Shown piece after piece: positions 1-15,392 of a stretch of 64,000 nucleotides of DNA. The stretch lies in contig CM036621.1 in the NCBI GenBank assembly GCA_020746105.1, forward strand, positions 28,795,370 to 28,859,369. The letters run 5' to 3'. The notes below the pieces were generated by a model. It made no database searches and was not told where the DNA came from. It worked only from the letters and a program-made list of their open reading frames with translations. This stretch comes from Trogon surrucura. Lineage: Eukaryota > Chordata > Aves > Trogoniformes > Trogonidae. Numbering within the stretch: position 1 is the first letter of the stretch; every line of letters starts with the position of its first letter. The position numbers and the translations under genes are program-made.

Positions 1-3000
1 TTCACTGTTTTCTGCTGTCTTCAGTAGATTTTGAGAAAGAAAAAGTAGTTCCTGAAACAGGAAAAAATCAGTCTTGATTTGCATTGAAGTTCTTTTGTAA
101 ACTCATTGTTTTGGGGGGAAGAAGGCATTTGTTCTCAGAAAATATACACATCTTGATGGTATTGTTATAAAGAAATGGATAACAATTGTAGAATGGAGCT
201 GACACTGGTGAAATGACATAACGTTTTCCTGCTGGAGGGATACTTTTTTTTTAGATCGTTTTCTTTTCTGATGATTAAATTCCCATTCTGCACTCCTGCA
301 AGGCAAGGAAAAGAACCCTTCTCCCCTACCTCTGTACTGCTTCTCTACTCCATTCACACTTTTCCCACCTTGTTGCTGAAACTTGTTCCTACTTTTCTGG
401 AGCAAACCCATCTCCCATGGCCTGTGGCTTAATCAGGATATCCCTTAGAATAGGTACTTGACCAGGATTTCTGCAGACAAAGAACTGTTTTCCAGAAGCA
501 GCATTTTGAATGCTGAGCTCGTTATTACTGATGCTTCAGTTGCTTTCCTAGCAGGACAAGAGAATGCAGGAAGGGATGAATTTTCTTGCTCTAAAATCAC
601 TTAGTAATAGTGTGCAGGGAAGAGTTTTTAGTAGTTTGACTGAGAAAGGGGTTAAACTGTTTGTAAACCTCTGTCTTCTTCATTGCACACTGCAGCCTTC
701 CTGACGCTACTGCCTGAAACCTCTGCAAGGTGCGGGGAAAACAAAACACACCCAACCTGGGCCCCTTCCAGCCAGGCTGCTGCGCATTGCCAAGTGCCAC
801 CACGCTGTGCCCAGTGACGTCTGTGTGCTCGCAGGTGAGGAAAGAACACATTGCTGGTGCTGGTCAGTAATTAAACAGCCAGCTATGGTTGAATCTGACA
901 AGCAGAAGCTAACTGTGTGCTCATTATCTTAGCATTTTTAAAATGCAAAACTAAATGCAAATTACATGGCTTGTGGGCATTTTGGCTGGTGTCAGCAGGA
1001 CCACATTTTCTATAGAGCTTATATAGTTTCTTAATGAGCCTCGTATGCCCTCCCTTTTGATTTCTTCCTCCCTTTCCTGGTACTGGAGAGAACAACTATG
1101 AACCATAATTACGTCTTTCGTATGTATAGAGTTCATATCATCTGTCTCCTAAATAGTTAGCATTATGAGTAAAAGAGGGAGGGTTTTTCCCACTCCTATT
1201 GTTTACTTTACTATGAAAACACATTCTTTGAAATCTGAGTTGATTTCTTCCCTGATGTCACACTGCTTAAGTGACACTGAGAGTGTGGATTAAAATTGCT
1301 AGATGAGGAAACAGGAATTGAACAAACTAGTCCTAAGTTACGTTGGTCTTGGCTTCTTTTTGGCTCACTAAATCCCTTTTCTGAAATTGCTGTTAAGGAA
1401 CAAGCAAATAAGCTGTGCTGAATAACCCATTTACTGGCAGAAATCATCAAGAATTGTGAAAAATCTTGCTTCTTTTGTTACTCATGGGAGGAAATATTTT
1501 AATATCTCTTGTGAATGAAAATATAGAAAAAATAAAACAAAATTCAAATTATTTTCATGCCCTACACAAACAATTGAAGGTATTTTTGAGGCACATTATG
1601 TACTCATTCTTCACAAATTACTCCATATTATGCTGTTAAAATCAATGTGATTCAATATTAACTCTTAAAAGTCACATTTACTTGAATAGAATTGGACCAT
1701 TTTTTTCTACTTCAGGGTCTGTCCCAGTAGGATTAAGTTACAAAATGTTATGCAGAATTACAGCACTGGTTGCACCCTGTTTCAAACTTAATTCTTAAAA
1801 CTAAAGAAACATTAATAAGGCGATGATTAAGTGGAAAAAAAGATAATATTTTTAGTAGAATGCTGTGAGGCTATATACTGGCTAGTACAGATAGTGCTGT
1901 GCATTTTTCCAAGGAAAGAAAGAGAAAGGAAGTATTACTTTTGCCCATAAAGACTGACATCTTGAACTTCTCCATATACCTTCTATTCCTTACAGAGCTG
2001 CAACATCATAAAGATAAATATTTATACATCCTACATGTTTCAGTTGAAAAGACTTTGAAGATTTCCAAATAGAAAATAAATGTCCTTTGCCAATGAAGAA
2101 CTTATACTAAATAAGAGTATTTCTAAATCAGTGTTTCCAAATATTTATTGACACTTGCGATGACCATACAGTTCTTTGTACAAAATATTCAAATTTTTGT
2201 CTTGAAAGATAAAATTACTCTTACATTCATATTTTGGAAATGAAATCCAAATGGAAGTCTCTTTATGCAGAAACCTGGCACTTAAATTGTGCACAGAATT
2301 ATTTTCTGAAATGTATTGAAAGCTTTTCATTTCATTATTAGAATTTCATTGATTGTTTGAAAGGCTTTCTATTACTTGATTTTTTTTTCTAATATTGTAG
2401 TGTTGTTGCAAAGGTTTGTTCTTCAGTGATTGCTGAAATCATTTTTGCATTTTCAGCAGAAATAATAGGTGACCAAACTGTACTTTTCCAACATAAAATA
2501 AGAAAATCTGAACCCTTATATTTTTCCCTTTTTTCCTCTTTTATATTGAATTTTCTAAACATGGAATTGTGCTCCAATTAGGAATGAGTGCCTACTATAT
2601 ACAGTGTAGATCTATATATATATAATGAGTTCTACAATATATATGATGTCAGTCCCATCTGACATCAAGAAGAATGTAAAATAATAAGCAAAAAGAGGGG
2701 AAAGGCACTATTACAGTAAGGAAGTTGAAGAAGGTTACATAGTGAAAAAAACATGGAAAACACATAATTTTCAAAAATAACGTAATTGAAATAAGCATTT
2801 TAATACTTTGAAAGACTACTGACTGATAAGTTGAGAAGTATTGTGTTGATTTATTAATCAGCCTGAATCTATAATAGCATTTTTATATCAAATTTAGCAA
2901 TCTGAACATTTCCTTAGTGTACAAGGTCTATCTACATAGTATATTTAGTTATATCATAGAAGTTCACCTAATTGTAACACGATAGTTCCACGGGGGAAGT

Positions 3001-6000
3001 GAAACTAGCCTCAGGTAAACCATGTATAATTTGCTAAATCGTAGAGTAGAGCATGAACGTTAATATGCTTGTTGCTATTAAAAAAAGTTTGCATTCATTA
3101 AAGGATAGTTTAAAGATCCATGTTTTCAGATACTTACAGATTTGCAAGTCTTTAACAGTTCTGGCTGAAAATATGTGGTAGATGAATGCTTCATGAAAAT
3201 GTTATTTCAAGCATAAGCTATTCACCCAAGTCAGCCATTTATTTGTCAGGAGTATGATGGTCAAGTGTGTGCCAGTGGAGAAAATGACTGGATAAATAAA
3301 GGCTTTTCAAAAATATACTTAATTTTTTCATTGATGAAAAAAATGTAGATAAATAGATCTAAAAACAGTTAGAGAGTTCATGTGAATCCAATATAATTGG
3401 ATTATTTGGTACATGAGATAAAAGATAAAAGAAGGATATGCATTGTGAACAACAGATGGTGGTTCTTATTGGACTTTTGTGTAAATGCAGTTAAGTATCA
3501 GGTGAAACTAGAGAACATTAAATTAGGGAAGATCTGACATCCAGAGTTACATGGGAAGTTAGAACTCAAACTGAATTGTGCTTAGACAAAGGCCAGGAGG
3601 GCTCAGTGAAGTGGCAGTGCACATTAGTATACGTAATTATGGCCAGAATATTTTTTGGCGGAGGATAAAGTGAAAACAATGGTAAATGTGAAGCGATCCC
3701 TTTTTTTTTTTTTTCTTTTTGGTACACAACAAATCTGCTGATGAAGGTGAGATCTAGTAGAAATTTCTCTAGTTATTCTCAAGATTTAAGTTCTCATATC
3801 TTTGAAGTACTTAATCATTCTGTGAAAAACTGAGAAATAGGTTTTTGAAGTAGCTTTAGCTACCCAGCTTCTTTTAGTTTTTATTGGAATTTGAAAGCTT
3901 AACTTCTTCTGTGTCTTTACGATGATCAATAAATAACAGCATCTTTAGGTTATTTATAAAGTACCCCTATTACATTTACTGTTATATGCTCTTTGTACTG
4001 CCATCCTGTCTGCAATGACATGGGACACATCTACTCAGCGAGTGCTGCCGACAGATTTTAGCTGGCTAGCCCTTCTATTGCAGGAGCTCACTGCAGGCTG
4101 GCAGCTGAGAATTTCTGTCGCTTTTCAAGGAGGTTTTGCAGCTGTGCTGACCTCTCTGCCTCTGTCACAATATTGATCTATATAGCCAGCTAAGTTAAAA
4201 GGATATGGGTATCTTTACAAGAAGCAGTAGAGACAGAAAAAGAGGGAGTTGTTTTTCTTGTTGTTATTATATAATCTTCCTAGGTCATGATTAAAGTACT
4301 GACATGTGAGAAGATAAAGGAGACCAGAGCATGCTAGGAGTTCAAAGTTCTTTCCCTGGGAGTTTGCAGCTTTTCTTATTGGGCTTGGAAAATACTTAGG
4401 CCTGTGAAGTTAATCTGAAGTCTCTTGCACTCATGTGGCTGGTATACCTGGAAAAAAGAAAGATGCAGGCAAAAGTACAACCACAAATCTGTTCCCACAG
4501 TCTGTAGCATTAAGCTGTGCTGATACTTGCTCACTTTGCTTTATTTAAAATTCACACACCATTAAATTGCATTGAACTTGCCATTAAAATTGCCTTTCTC
4601 TTAGACTCAATTCTACCTGAAGCTCGCAGCAAGTGCTTTGTGGTTCAGAACATTTTATGCATGGTTGAGTCAGTTGATATAGGTATGCTGTATTTAATTT
4701 CCTAAAACTTTTTTCACTCTAAGTAAAATATAAACCTACATGTCTCTTAAACCTGTGTACCTTTTATTTTCAATCTCCAATTTCACTTTACTCCTTGCTG
4801 GGGTAATTAATTTGACTGTTTTGAATGTATGATAGTCAAAACTATTTTTCTACGCCAAGTTGAAGTTCACATGAGCATTACTGGAAAGCTTCCTTCTTCT
4901 TGATATCCATAAGGTAGTATCAGGGTTGGAATATGAGTTTGCATTTACGATAATTCAGATATTCCTTTTTTTTTTTCCTCCTTTGAGTCTGTTGTATGAG
5001 GAAAAACATGCTAAATATTAACATATTTTTAGGCCTGGCACACATGGTTTTGGAAGATGCTACTTGAATGCTTGAAATGCTTTAAACAGCTTAATATGTA
5101 CCTTAGGCCAGACTCTCAAGATGTGTTAAGCTGCCTAACTCTGATAAGTCAATGCAGTTATTTGGTATGTCTGGTCCTTCAAATTTAATCCCAGTCATTT
5201 GATCTGTCCTAGAGAAAATTCCATTTTTCACACTCTGGTGTGATGTGAAAATTGATATCCACAAAAAGTCCTAACAGGTAACAAGGATTCTGTGGGTTGT
5301 ATACCTGGCAGTATGGAAGTTTAGTTATGCTTCACAAGACTTTGATAGTTGTTTGGAAGGTGCTCAGTCTGCGTCTATTTCTAAGGGTAGAATGGTTGGC
5401 ATTCTGGAAAATTAGCAGCAGGTGTACTCACTTTTCTTCATTTCATATTTGTGTTTCATAAATTGCCTATGACATGCCTATCTCCTGTTCATCCTGACTC
5501 TAAACGATAGTTTCTTTACAGCCTCCTAGATACATTCACTCTCATGAATCCCTGTCATTTTAGAAAACAAGACAGAATAAGAACCCAGCTGAGATTGTCA
5601 AATTCATGAATGTCAGCCAACAAAACCACAGCCTGTATGTTCAGAGAAGGGTTTGTGTTTTAAAGGTGGGTCTAGAAATGAGAGAAGGATTTAAATACTG
5701 AGTTATTCAGCAGTCTAGTGAAATTTTCAACTATTTTGCAAATTATTGCACTAAACAACTGACTTACTATTATATCTTATTTTCCAGAGTGAGTTATTTT
5801 AGTAATTGAGTAATCAGAACTACATGTCTTAAATTCTTTGAGGCAGTGCTAAAAAAAATCCACAGGCTATGTGATCTGACTTCTCAGTGTTATGCACAGC
5901 AATAAAATGTATTGATATTAATGTGCCAGAAGGGTTTTGCGCCATTTTAGGTTCCTGTCCCTTCTGCCATTGGATTTTGGTACCTCTATTTAACAAGGTA

Positions 6001-8514
6001 TTTTTTGCTGCCACAGCCTTGCAAAATCTCTGAGGGAGAAATAGATTGTTTAATGCACTCTTGCCCCAGTATCATGCAAACATCAAAGACACTGTGTGGC
6101 TCATCCTTAAAAAAATGTACTTCTGCAGAAGAACTTTTAGTCTGTGCTTAATGCCATGCAGTTCAAGGATATTCTCCAAATACGGAGCAACTTGCCTCTT
6201 CTTAAATATGTTTTCCAAACTGTGTTCCTGATCCTCGATTGATTTTGATAAGAAAGTAATATATGTTATATAAATACTTAACATCGTACGATAAATAAAA
6301 CCCAAGGTTTTAATGGGTATGATTAACCTATCATGTGTATAGTGTAAACTCAAATATTGTCACACTATATCCAATACCTGTACAGACTTTTAAGTTCTGA
6401 AAAGTTGTTTTCAAGACAGCAGGAGCTTGTTCTTATCTGAGGTACTCTCTTGTATATAACATGGCACATCTTGGTTAATCAACAAATACATATATTTGGG
6501 CAAGCACAGCGGGTGACTTTTGAAGACAGGTGGGAGCACAGCTACAACTCAGATTTTAATGGTGGCAAGGGGAGCAGGAGAAGAGGAGTAAGTTAAAAAG
6601 AATGTTGTACCCACCCATCTTGCATTTAATTTTTCAGGCACAAATTGATGAATCAAGTTTGCTAATTTTTCGGTTTCTCGTGTTTTGTCCCCATCCTTCG
6701 TTCTGGGTTTGTTTCCCTCAGGGTTGGTAGAAAGGACAGTTTTTTTCTTGCATAGACTTACAAAAAGTCTTTTCTTTGTTTAAAGTGAATCATATTAATC
6801 TATTCAAGCCTTCTGGATTGAAAACTGAGAAGATCAAAATTTCCTTTTTCAATTCAGTGACCAAAGACAAAAGAAACCAAAATAATTTAAAATTAAAATA
6901 AAACAGGGTTTTTTTTGGAATTTTTGAAAATTTATATATGTTGAGGTTGGTGTAGAGTGCTTTGTAGTACTAAGAATGAGGTGTTCTGTCTCTTTTTTTT
7001 GAGTTAACAATGCTTACTGTAATTTCATAAACATTCAGATTTTGAAAAAAAACACATATGAGGTATTTAAATACATTGTTTACAAAATGTTAGAATATTC
7101 AGCTGAAGATATTTCTCAAAGTTTTGCCAGCATTGACATAATATTAATCGTTTCAGCTTGGCATCAAATATTCTCCTGACTTAAAGAACAAGCCTTTACT
7201 TGACTAGTCTCAGATGCGTGCAATAAAGCCATATCAGCTGTTGCTAGCAAGTATTACAATTAAGCAAAAAAGGGGCAGAAGGTCAGGCCAGAGAGACGTC
7301 TGTACTTCATTTGAGTAAGTTAATACTCGAATAGGAAATTATCAATTAATTTCTGTTTAATTCTATTAACACACTGGCAACTGCATTTTGGAGAGCTTTG
7401 TTTAAAAGCACTATCAAAATGCTACTGTAAAATTGTGGAAATGAGTGTACTTGTAATAAGAAGGGTTTCCTTCCACTGTTTTGGCTTATCACCTATTAAA
7501 CTGATAGAACAGAACAATTGCTGCCAGCTAACAACAGGTTTTTGAAGCTTGTTGCCATTGTCAGTGCGATATGTGAATTGGTCCTTTTCTCCAGCTGTCA
7601 CATTTTATTAGCTATTTCAATTCGCTTTGCTTGCACGAGGTCTTTTTTCCTCATAGTTTTGACACAGTTCTGCTGCTATTTTAAAACTGCACCAAACTGT
7701 GAACTTGTAGTGACTGGTAACACATGAAAGGCAAGATGTTACCTGCAAAATGTGATACTGATTTACCATGGGGACAGTTTACAAGAATGCGGTTTGGTGT
7801 TTTCAAAATATATCTCCCACTTTGGACATGGAATTTCATAAATGTTCTTTCAAGAATTCCCTTTGCAATGGAAATTCCAGTTCACATGAAACTAAAGTAA
7901 AAGCAAATCAAGTGGCAAGGAGACAGGTGAAATAGACGTTTTTTAAAAGCCTTGTGTGTGCTGGGAGTTAACTTCTGTGTCGCATTCTTTGTGAGCAGGG
8001 AATGTACTGGATAGGTTCCAGCTGAGGCAAGACATTTAATTGTCTGGATGGTACTTTCTCTAACTTCCTGCGTACTGTGATTCAGCTTCCTTAAAATGAG
8101 CATAATATGTACCCTATATTCCATGCATGTTGCATTTAGACTTTTCTATCTGGTCTACAAAACTTCTGGCACTTCAGGGGATGTTCACATTGCTGGAATA
8201 TTTTGTTCCCCTTTACACATGAGCAGAGAGAGTCTGGGTAGAAAACATCACATGTCAGATAATCTGGTAAGGATGGTAACGGGTGATGGAACCTCTGTGA
8301 CTGTAAACCCCAGCGTTGCTAGTGAAATGAGTATTCATTCTGTCAACAGCTGACCAAAAGATTTTCAGGGCTTTTTGAAAAATTTTAATCTTTCCCTGGG
8401 GAGCTTTTTGTATGTGGATATGCTTATATTAACCAAGAAAACCTGAATCGTGGAGTGTTGGAAAGAAATCCACTTATTTCTAGATTTTAACTGCAAGTTA
8501 AGCAGTTGCGTGTG

Positions 8515-8562
8515 CATACACGCTGTGGAATTATAATCCATACATGCTGTGGGATTATAATC
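8515..8562. repeat. 24-bp tandem duplication, two copies
   Basis: Two adjacent 24-base units (8515-8538 and 8539-8562) differ at two positions and share the core GATTATAATC or AATTATAATC. A short third partial start (CATAATTA) follows. This is a simple replication-type duplication in noncoding DNA. Confidence 0.85.
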
Positions 8563-11500
8563 CATAATTAGGACTCCTATAAAAGACATGCCCATCCATA
8601 CACTAATGAATTATATTTGCATTAAGTGTGTATGTGTACCTAGGAATCTACAGTAAGACAACAGTAGGTGGGGCTCTATCATTTATTCGGTAATTAACTT
8701 TTTTGCTTTTCTGAGATGAATTAAATGCTGTGTCTGGGGAGGACTCAAGGTGTAGTCATGGATACAAAACAGCCAACTAAACTGCTGGGTTATCTAACAT
8801 TTTGCACCCTGACCACCCACGCTCTCGAGCCTTACATGGCTGCTATCTACCCTTATTTTCCATCAGGGAGGAAGGCAAGAAAAGCACAAGTCAGAAAGCT
8901 GTTTCTGATTTTCTTTGCTTTATATGTTTGTAAAATACTATTGAAGACTTCTTATAATGAATTATGAAGCTTCACAGAGGAAAGAAATTCCTGTTTCGTT
9001 CTTCTTAAGTATTAAATGCCTTAGAAAATACCAAGTATCTTGTGATGGCAGCTTATTATCATTCAAATCAAAATCAATAGCCCTTTGGTTGTACCATGGT
9101 ATCTTTTCTTCAGAAAAGCAGTGCTTTCCTTACTAGTAGCAATAGGCTTTCCTTCCCATGCTTCCTCCTTGGCTGATTCTTTCTTTAAGTCTTTTTTTAC
9201 CAGGAATACTTCTCCCCAACCTGTTTGCAAGATAGGCATCCTGTTTACCAGAAACATAAAGTGATACAAAATGCAGCATTTTTACAGAAGAGGCTCCAAA
9301 GCCTCCAACATTTACTAGGTCTTTTAGATTCTTTCTTTACTCATCACAGAGCTGTACCAGTAATGTTCTTTAATGGGGAAGAACTTGGTGAAGAGTTACT
9401 TCCAATGGGTTTTTAGTCTTTTAAACCTAGTGACAACGTGCAGTGACAAGGGGCTATTGCCCATATGTATGTTTACAAGCTACTCCTTAATCAAATTGCT
9501 GGAGGGTGTATATTTATCCTCCCAGAAAGTTTTGTCCAGCACCTCGCCAGTGTGTCTGTGTGGAACATCAAAGCCCAGGAACTGATAACTGTGCATATGT
9601 GTTTTTGCAGAGAACTGTACCCAAACCCCTGCCTTTCTTAGTTCTTCTGAATTCTGAATCCCTCCAGTGCTTTCAAATTCTGTTTTAATAAGATTTTTTT
9701 TTTCTAATTTTTAAGCTCCGATATTCAGTATGCCAGAAATAATAAAACCTCTCTGTACCAGAGAAACATCACAGCAATACTTTATGATAAAGGTAAATGA
9801 TTCTGATCCTAACTCAAATCCTTCAAAAAATGAGGGGATTTTGCAGTTGGAAATGAAGATTTTATCATGAAAGCATTGAACCTTCCCTCTGACAATTGTA
9901 CATATATGGAAATTCACACCTGTGCTCTGGAGGTGGAATTGCACAATTCGTGCAATGAATATCTGCTTTCTCTGACAGAAATGGCAAATGTTTCACCCTG
10001 GAGCACTTACAAGAATGCTCATGAAGATACCAGTTTTCACACACAGGTACTTACAAAGGGAAAACTGAAGGAATAGTGTGCATGCTAGCTGAACGAAGTA
10101 TGAAGTCATGTATGGGAATATAATACTCCATTCCTTCTTGTTAAAAGGAAAAAAATATTTTAAATGATTGCACTTCTCAAAGACAGGGTGCGCAGAGCTC
10201 TGTGTATCAGCATTCACTAAAAGTGATGAACGTGTATCACTGCAAGCATTTTTCTGTGTCTGTAATTACATTGGATGACACCGCTTCAACTGTGCTTTGG
10301 CTAAAAATACAGCATTACATCTAAAGTTCCATCTGTGTTGTCACAAAGTAATTCAACTGCAGAATGCAAACTCCTGTTTCACTGACTCCCTGTATCTTTG
10401 TACTGAGAAATATCAAGGAGAGTAAAGCAGGGAATGATTTTGTCCATGTATGAAATATTCTTACATAATGTCCTAATCTGGAAATCAATTTTGTTGAGCA
10501 AGGAAAAAAGCCAAACAAATTAGTGGAAAATACCCTAATGAATAAAAAATCAGGCTCAGGGGGGCCAATTCGATATTTCTTCTTAACATTTCGTCCAGTG
10601 TTTCAATCTGGGTTGAGAAAAGCAATTCCATTTTAAGGAAGCTTTCAAAAATTTGATTGTCTTCCAATTTGAAACAAATGCTCAAATCTTAACATTTTCT
10701 ACTGGGCTCAATTAGAATGGTAGGGCAAGCCTTTCTGGGGGTTTGTGCTTGAACACATAAAATAAAAGGCTGAAAATTCCAGACTCTGAAACCACTTAAC
10801 TGTCTGCAGCTGACTCTAAGAATAAGAGCAAGTGAAAGCCTGCTTCGAGCTGGCGTGTCTGATCTAAGTTCTCCAGCTGACCCTGTGACTGTCCATTGCT
10901 GGCTCTAATAGACACAAGATTAAGTCTCAGCTAGTACAATCTCTTCTAAATTTCTTCCTGATCTTTCCAGATTTCTGTGTGAACATGTGGATTCCAATTC
11001 GGTTTACCCTGATTTTTCCTTCAGTCGAATTGTCAGTTCATTTCAGAAAACAAATACATAGATGCCTGTGGTTGACACAGTCTTTCAACATTTTAGATGT
11101 ATTTTATCTATCTGAAATGCTTTGCTGGTACTTACTATGTTTAAGTTACACAGTTATATTATGTTTTGCATGCATTGGTTATAAAACATGAAAGACTGCT
11201 TATAAAAATTTTAGAACAGTAAAGGACTTGATGTAACGATAAATTTGGTCCAGAATGTTTTGGGGTCTTAAATGGATTCAGAAAACAATATTCTTTATGC
11301 ATTCTCATTTCTATTGGGTGCAAATTTTCTGGTGGATGCTGTCACTTCACGTATATATTAGGTGAGATTAACAGTTATAATAACTTCTACAGGAAGGTGC
11401 CGTGTGTGATATTGCAATTGGTATTTGTAAAGAGCCATCTGGCTACTTGAAGGTCTGCATACAGGTGTGTGATCCTACTTCTTACACAGACCTAAATGGG

Positions 11501-14500
11501 ATAATTCATTCTTACTCTCTCTATTTATTGTTGATTATCACTTCTAAGAATCATAACTACTCCTCATTCACAATTTACATTTCTCATTGAGAACTTTTTA
11601 TGTAGCTTTAGGACACTAGAACTTTATTAAGCTGTATAATTTTTAAGCTCTTTTTTATTCTTACATGATATGCTGGTGCCTAATTGCCACTGCTGCTCTG
11701 AGGTGTTTTGAGCTGCGGGTTTTTGGTTTTTTTTTCATACAGCAGGTGAAAACACCCACATTGTATAAAAACTCTCTTGATTTCTCACACATTTAAACAA
11801 TAATCATGTCATCCAAGCATGTTAGTGACTAGAAGAACATTTAACAATGGATCCTGCCCTGCTGAAATTACACTGAAATCACGTTCCCTGTCTTGTACTT
11901 CATTCTTCTGAAAAATTATACATGGATTTAGTCTATTGCTGTCTTTTCTATGACAAAGAAAGAAGGGGAAAAAGGTAATTCTAAGAGGAGAATCTTAGAC
12001 ACATGCAATTGTGGGCACAAAATTATTAGGTCAAAGCTTATAGATCAAATAGCAACAGAGAATTTTACAGTGGTTGCAAGCAGAAGTAGAATTTTTTCTT
12101 GCTATACAGAAAGCACATATGATGTGCAGTTACATGACTTTCAGGATTGCTCTGGCAAATATGTCTGCTTAGTGTGTTAAAACGATGTTAGCACATGTGG
12201 TTTAAGGATAGATAGGTAGTGTTGGCTAAAACCTAGACAGCTTGGATACAGCTGCTCGGGATGGTATGGATCTATGTGATTGTGGCTGCGTAATGGATGC
12301 GTAAATTATGCAATATCCCATGGTGGCAGACTGTACATCAATACTTTTACATTTATGCATTGGTATAAAACTGTAGTTTACAACCTGTCAGGATGATAAG
12401 TTAACAATTTAAGTACAGAGACCTCATACAGCAAGGCAATTAGGTAAATTAAGTACATAAGCTTGAGTTTAATTTTAAGCCTGGGACCAATTACAATGAA
12501 ATCAAGAAAACTGTTTCCATGTTAAATTCTAGCCACTGCCCAGCCTGGGAAGTATTCTACATACAGCATTGTAGTAATACTGTATATGTCTGTGATAAGG
12601 TTTCTGATCAGAAACCCACACAGCCCCTTAAATACTGTGCACTAGGACAGACTCTTCTGTGTCGTGGCACTTGATGCTAGCAGCTACCAGACTGACTTCT
12701 CTGGGTTGGCGGGAAAAGCACATAATCTCTTTTTTTTTCCAAAATTATGTTGGGTTGTAAACGAAAGGTTTTCTGCATGTCTATTATGGGACTGTGTTAT
12801 TTCCCACCCTCTGCAATCCTGGGGGCTCTCAATCTGCTGTAGCTGCAGTTGAGCTTATGGGCATGTTCATAGCATATTCTGTGGACGTATTAATAGCACA
12901 GTCATGAGCTTCCATAAAGAGGATTCCCATGTCATCTCTACAGAAGATCATTGGAATCCTGATTCATCTACACATTTACTTTTTATATTAAGAATAAGTC
13001 AGTTGAACTGCAGTGGTAAACCAATAAAGTAATATTTTAAAAATTATTCATTGCAAAAGTTATTTTTGTCCTCAACATGCCACAGTTTCATTTATCTTTT
13101 GTTTTAATAGCATTGCTTAGAGCAACCGTGATGTATTTATCAACAGTACTGCTTTTAGGGTTAGTATGTCATAAGCACTGCAGAAACCTTGATTAAACTG
13201 TGCCTCTTGAAGGCTAAGATTTGGTTGACTAGGTATTGCAGTTTCAACACCAACATTTTTTTAGGAAAGAAATACCATTTTATATACCAGATGGTGAGAG
13301 AATGTTACAGTTTGCTAGGTTTTTTAATATCCATTACCCATGCAAAAAGGGACTCTTCGTTCCACCTTTCCTTCAAACACACTATGTGTTCTACAATGCT
13401 GTTGGAAACCTGAGTTTTCCGCCAGTTGTGCAGATACCAAAATGTTAATTTTGTAGCCTTAACTTACCTTGATGTTCAGTATGAGTGGACTGTATGAGCA
13501 GCCATGTAGTGAAATAGAGCTTGTCAAGAAAGGTATGACTATTAGGAAATATTTAAAGTGCTTTTCAGCTGCATCTTACTTAAAACTATTCAAGTGTTAA
13601 CCCTCTCGAGTCTCTTTTTACTGGCAGGAATTATTAACGTATGAAGGTAAAGGTATATGAACTGTATATAATATCTGTAGTCTGCAAACCAGAAAATATT
13701 TAAGACTAAAGAAACTGCTTTACAGGATACGAGAAATGCAGAAGTGGTGGAAGCGATTACTTATTTCTCATTGTCTCACCCACTCACACACAGACTGTGC
13801 CTGACCTAATCCATTACCCTGTCATCACTGGCATATAATAACAAATTATTGCTTTTTTATTAAAAGCTAGAAATTTAAACTTTAGAAGAAACAAAATAAA
13901 AATTCATAACTTGAAATCTTTGCCACTAGCTAGATTTGTGTTCTGCTCCTCAGGAAAAAGCGTACACTGTAATTCGGCTTCAGAAAAGTGGTGCTGGGTT
14001 TCAAATGAGAGGTCAGAACTCAGATAATTTCTGCTATGATACCACATATCTGTAAAATACTATCCAAAATATGTCCATTATCACTAGAATCTGGTTAAAA
14101 ATTTTAAAATTACTATTTCTAGTACATGAAGTGGCTATTTTTTTCCTATGGACGATTTTACTTAAGCTATAAAGGGTATGTTGAAATACCTCATTCTGAA
14201 CCTACAACTGCAGAGAGTAGTTCTGTTCTCCAGATATTTGTATGTAATTCTGTAAGAGAATATGTTAGGAAAAAATAAGAAAGAGAAAAATTCTGGAAAT
14301 GTAGGAATAATTCTGTATGCAATTCACACATTTCAGTGCTTTCATGCGCACCTTTTTAGTCAGCATCTGTTTGATAAATTTCATTAAACTAATCAAGTAA
14401 AAAATAAGCTATATTAATATGCCACAGAAAGGTTTTTGGTCTTTCCATATTCATTCTTTGGGAACTAATTAAAATTGATTTTGCTGCTGTTTTTAATGCC

Positions 14501-15368
14501 ATCCTATATTGTGACTGCTTTTTCTTCTGATTGTTTCATAGTTCTGAATCAAGGATCATGTAAGTGGTGCCCGGTGGGTTTGACTCCCGTAATTTTTTGG
14601 TCATAAATGTTTAGGTCTTCTGAGAGCTTAACTTGGTTTATCTACATTGAAAAAATCAGTACGGTGTAGGCGTCACTCAGTTTGATGTAATAAGTTGTGT
14701 GGTGTCGTGTCCTAACAATCCACTAAGCTGTAATCACTATTTGTATGCAAAGCGTGGCAATTAGAGTAATTTTCTTTCCTGATGATTCTGAACTTGAAAG
14801 AAAAACAAATTAGAATAAAAATTCAACTCTTTATACCCCAGTATATTATACATTATTTGAATATAAAACCTGACTTTCATGGCATCGTAAGTCAGAAGAG
14901 ATTGTACTTCCTCCTGCTCTCAGTTTGAATCTACTTTTTATTTTTAACCATCTTTCAGGTTGGTTTTGATTTCCAGCTACCTTGCCCATAGATGTATATT
15001 CTTAGTGTTTCTCAAGATTCTCAGAGATGAGGACTTTACAATAAGTTTGAAAATGAGCAGTCTATAAGCCTCTTGATATTTCCTAAAAATAGTGAGCACG
15101 GCCACTTGTGAGCTGGCAGGTAATGTCAAAATTTAGCTCTTGCAGTAAGTCTCACTTTTATCTGATTTTCTTGACTAAATTGCAAACTGCATAGAAGCAT
15201 GATAATAATTATATAGAATATTCTATATTAATAAAAAAAAAGTTCTCCAATTCATTAGGCTCAATATGAAACATCTGACTAAATTACGGCACGGCCGTAC
15301 GTGACATTTTTGAAAACTGATTTAAAAATATATGTTATTTCGTTTAGAATTAGTTTAAAAGAAGAGTT

Positions 15369-15392
15369 GGGGTTTTTTTGGGGGGGGAGGGG
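15369..15392 (+). other. G-quadruplex-capable G run
   Basis: Four Gs, seven Ts, eight Gs, one A and four Gs in succession. The eight-G run can supply two G-triplets, so the stretch fits the G3+N1-7 rule with loops of about 7, 2 and 1. It stands out in an AT-rich neighbourhood. Folding and function are inference. Confidence 0.5.

Noticed and set aside
955..962. Octamer (POU) motif ATGCAAAT, with several more copies across the window (for example 46,683)
   Set aside because: An AT-rich 64-kb window is expected to contain several by chance; they are scattered without clustering.
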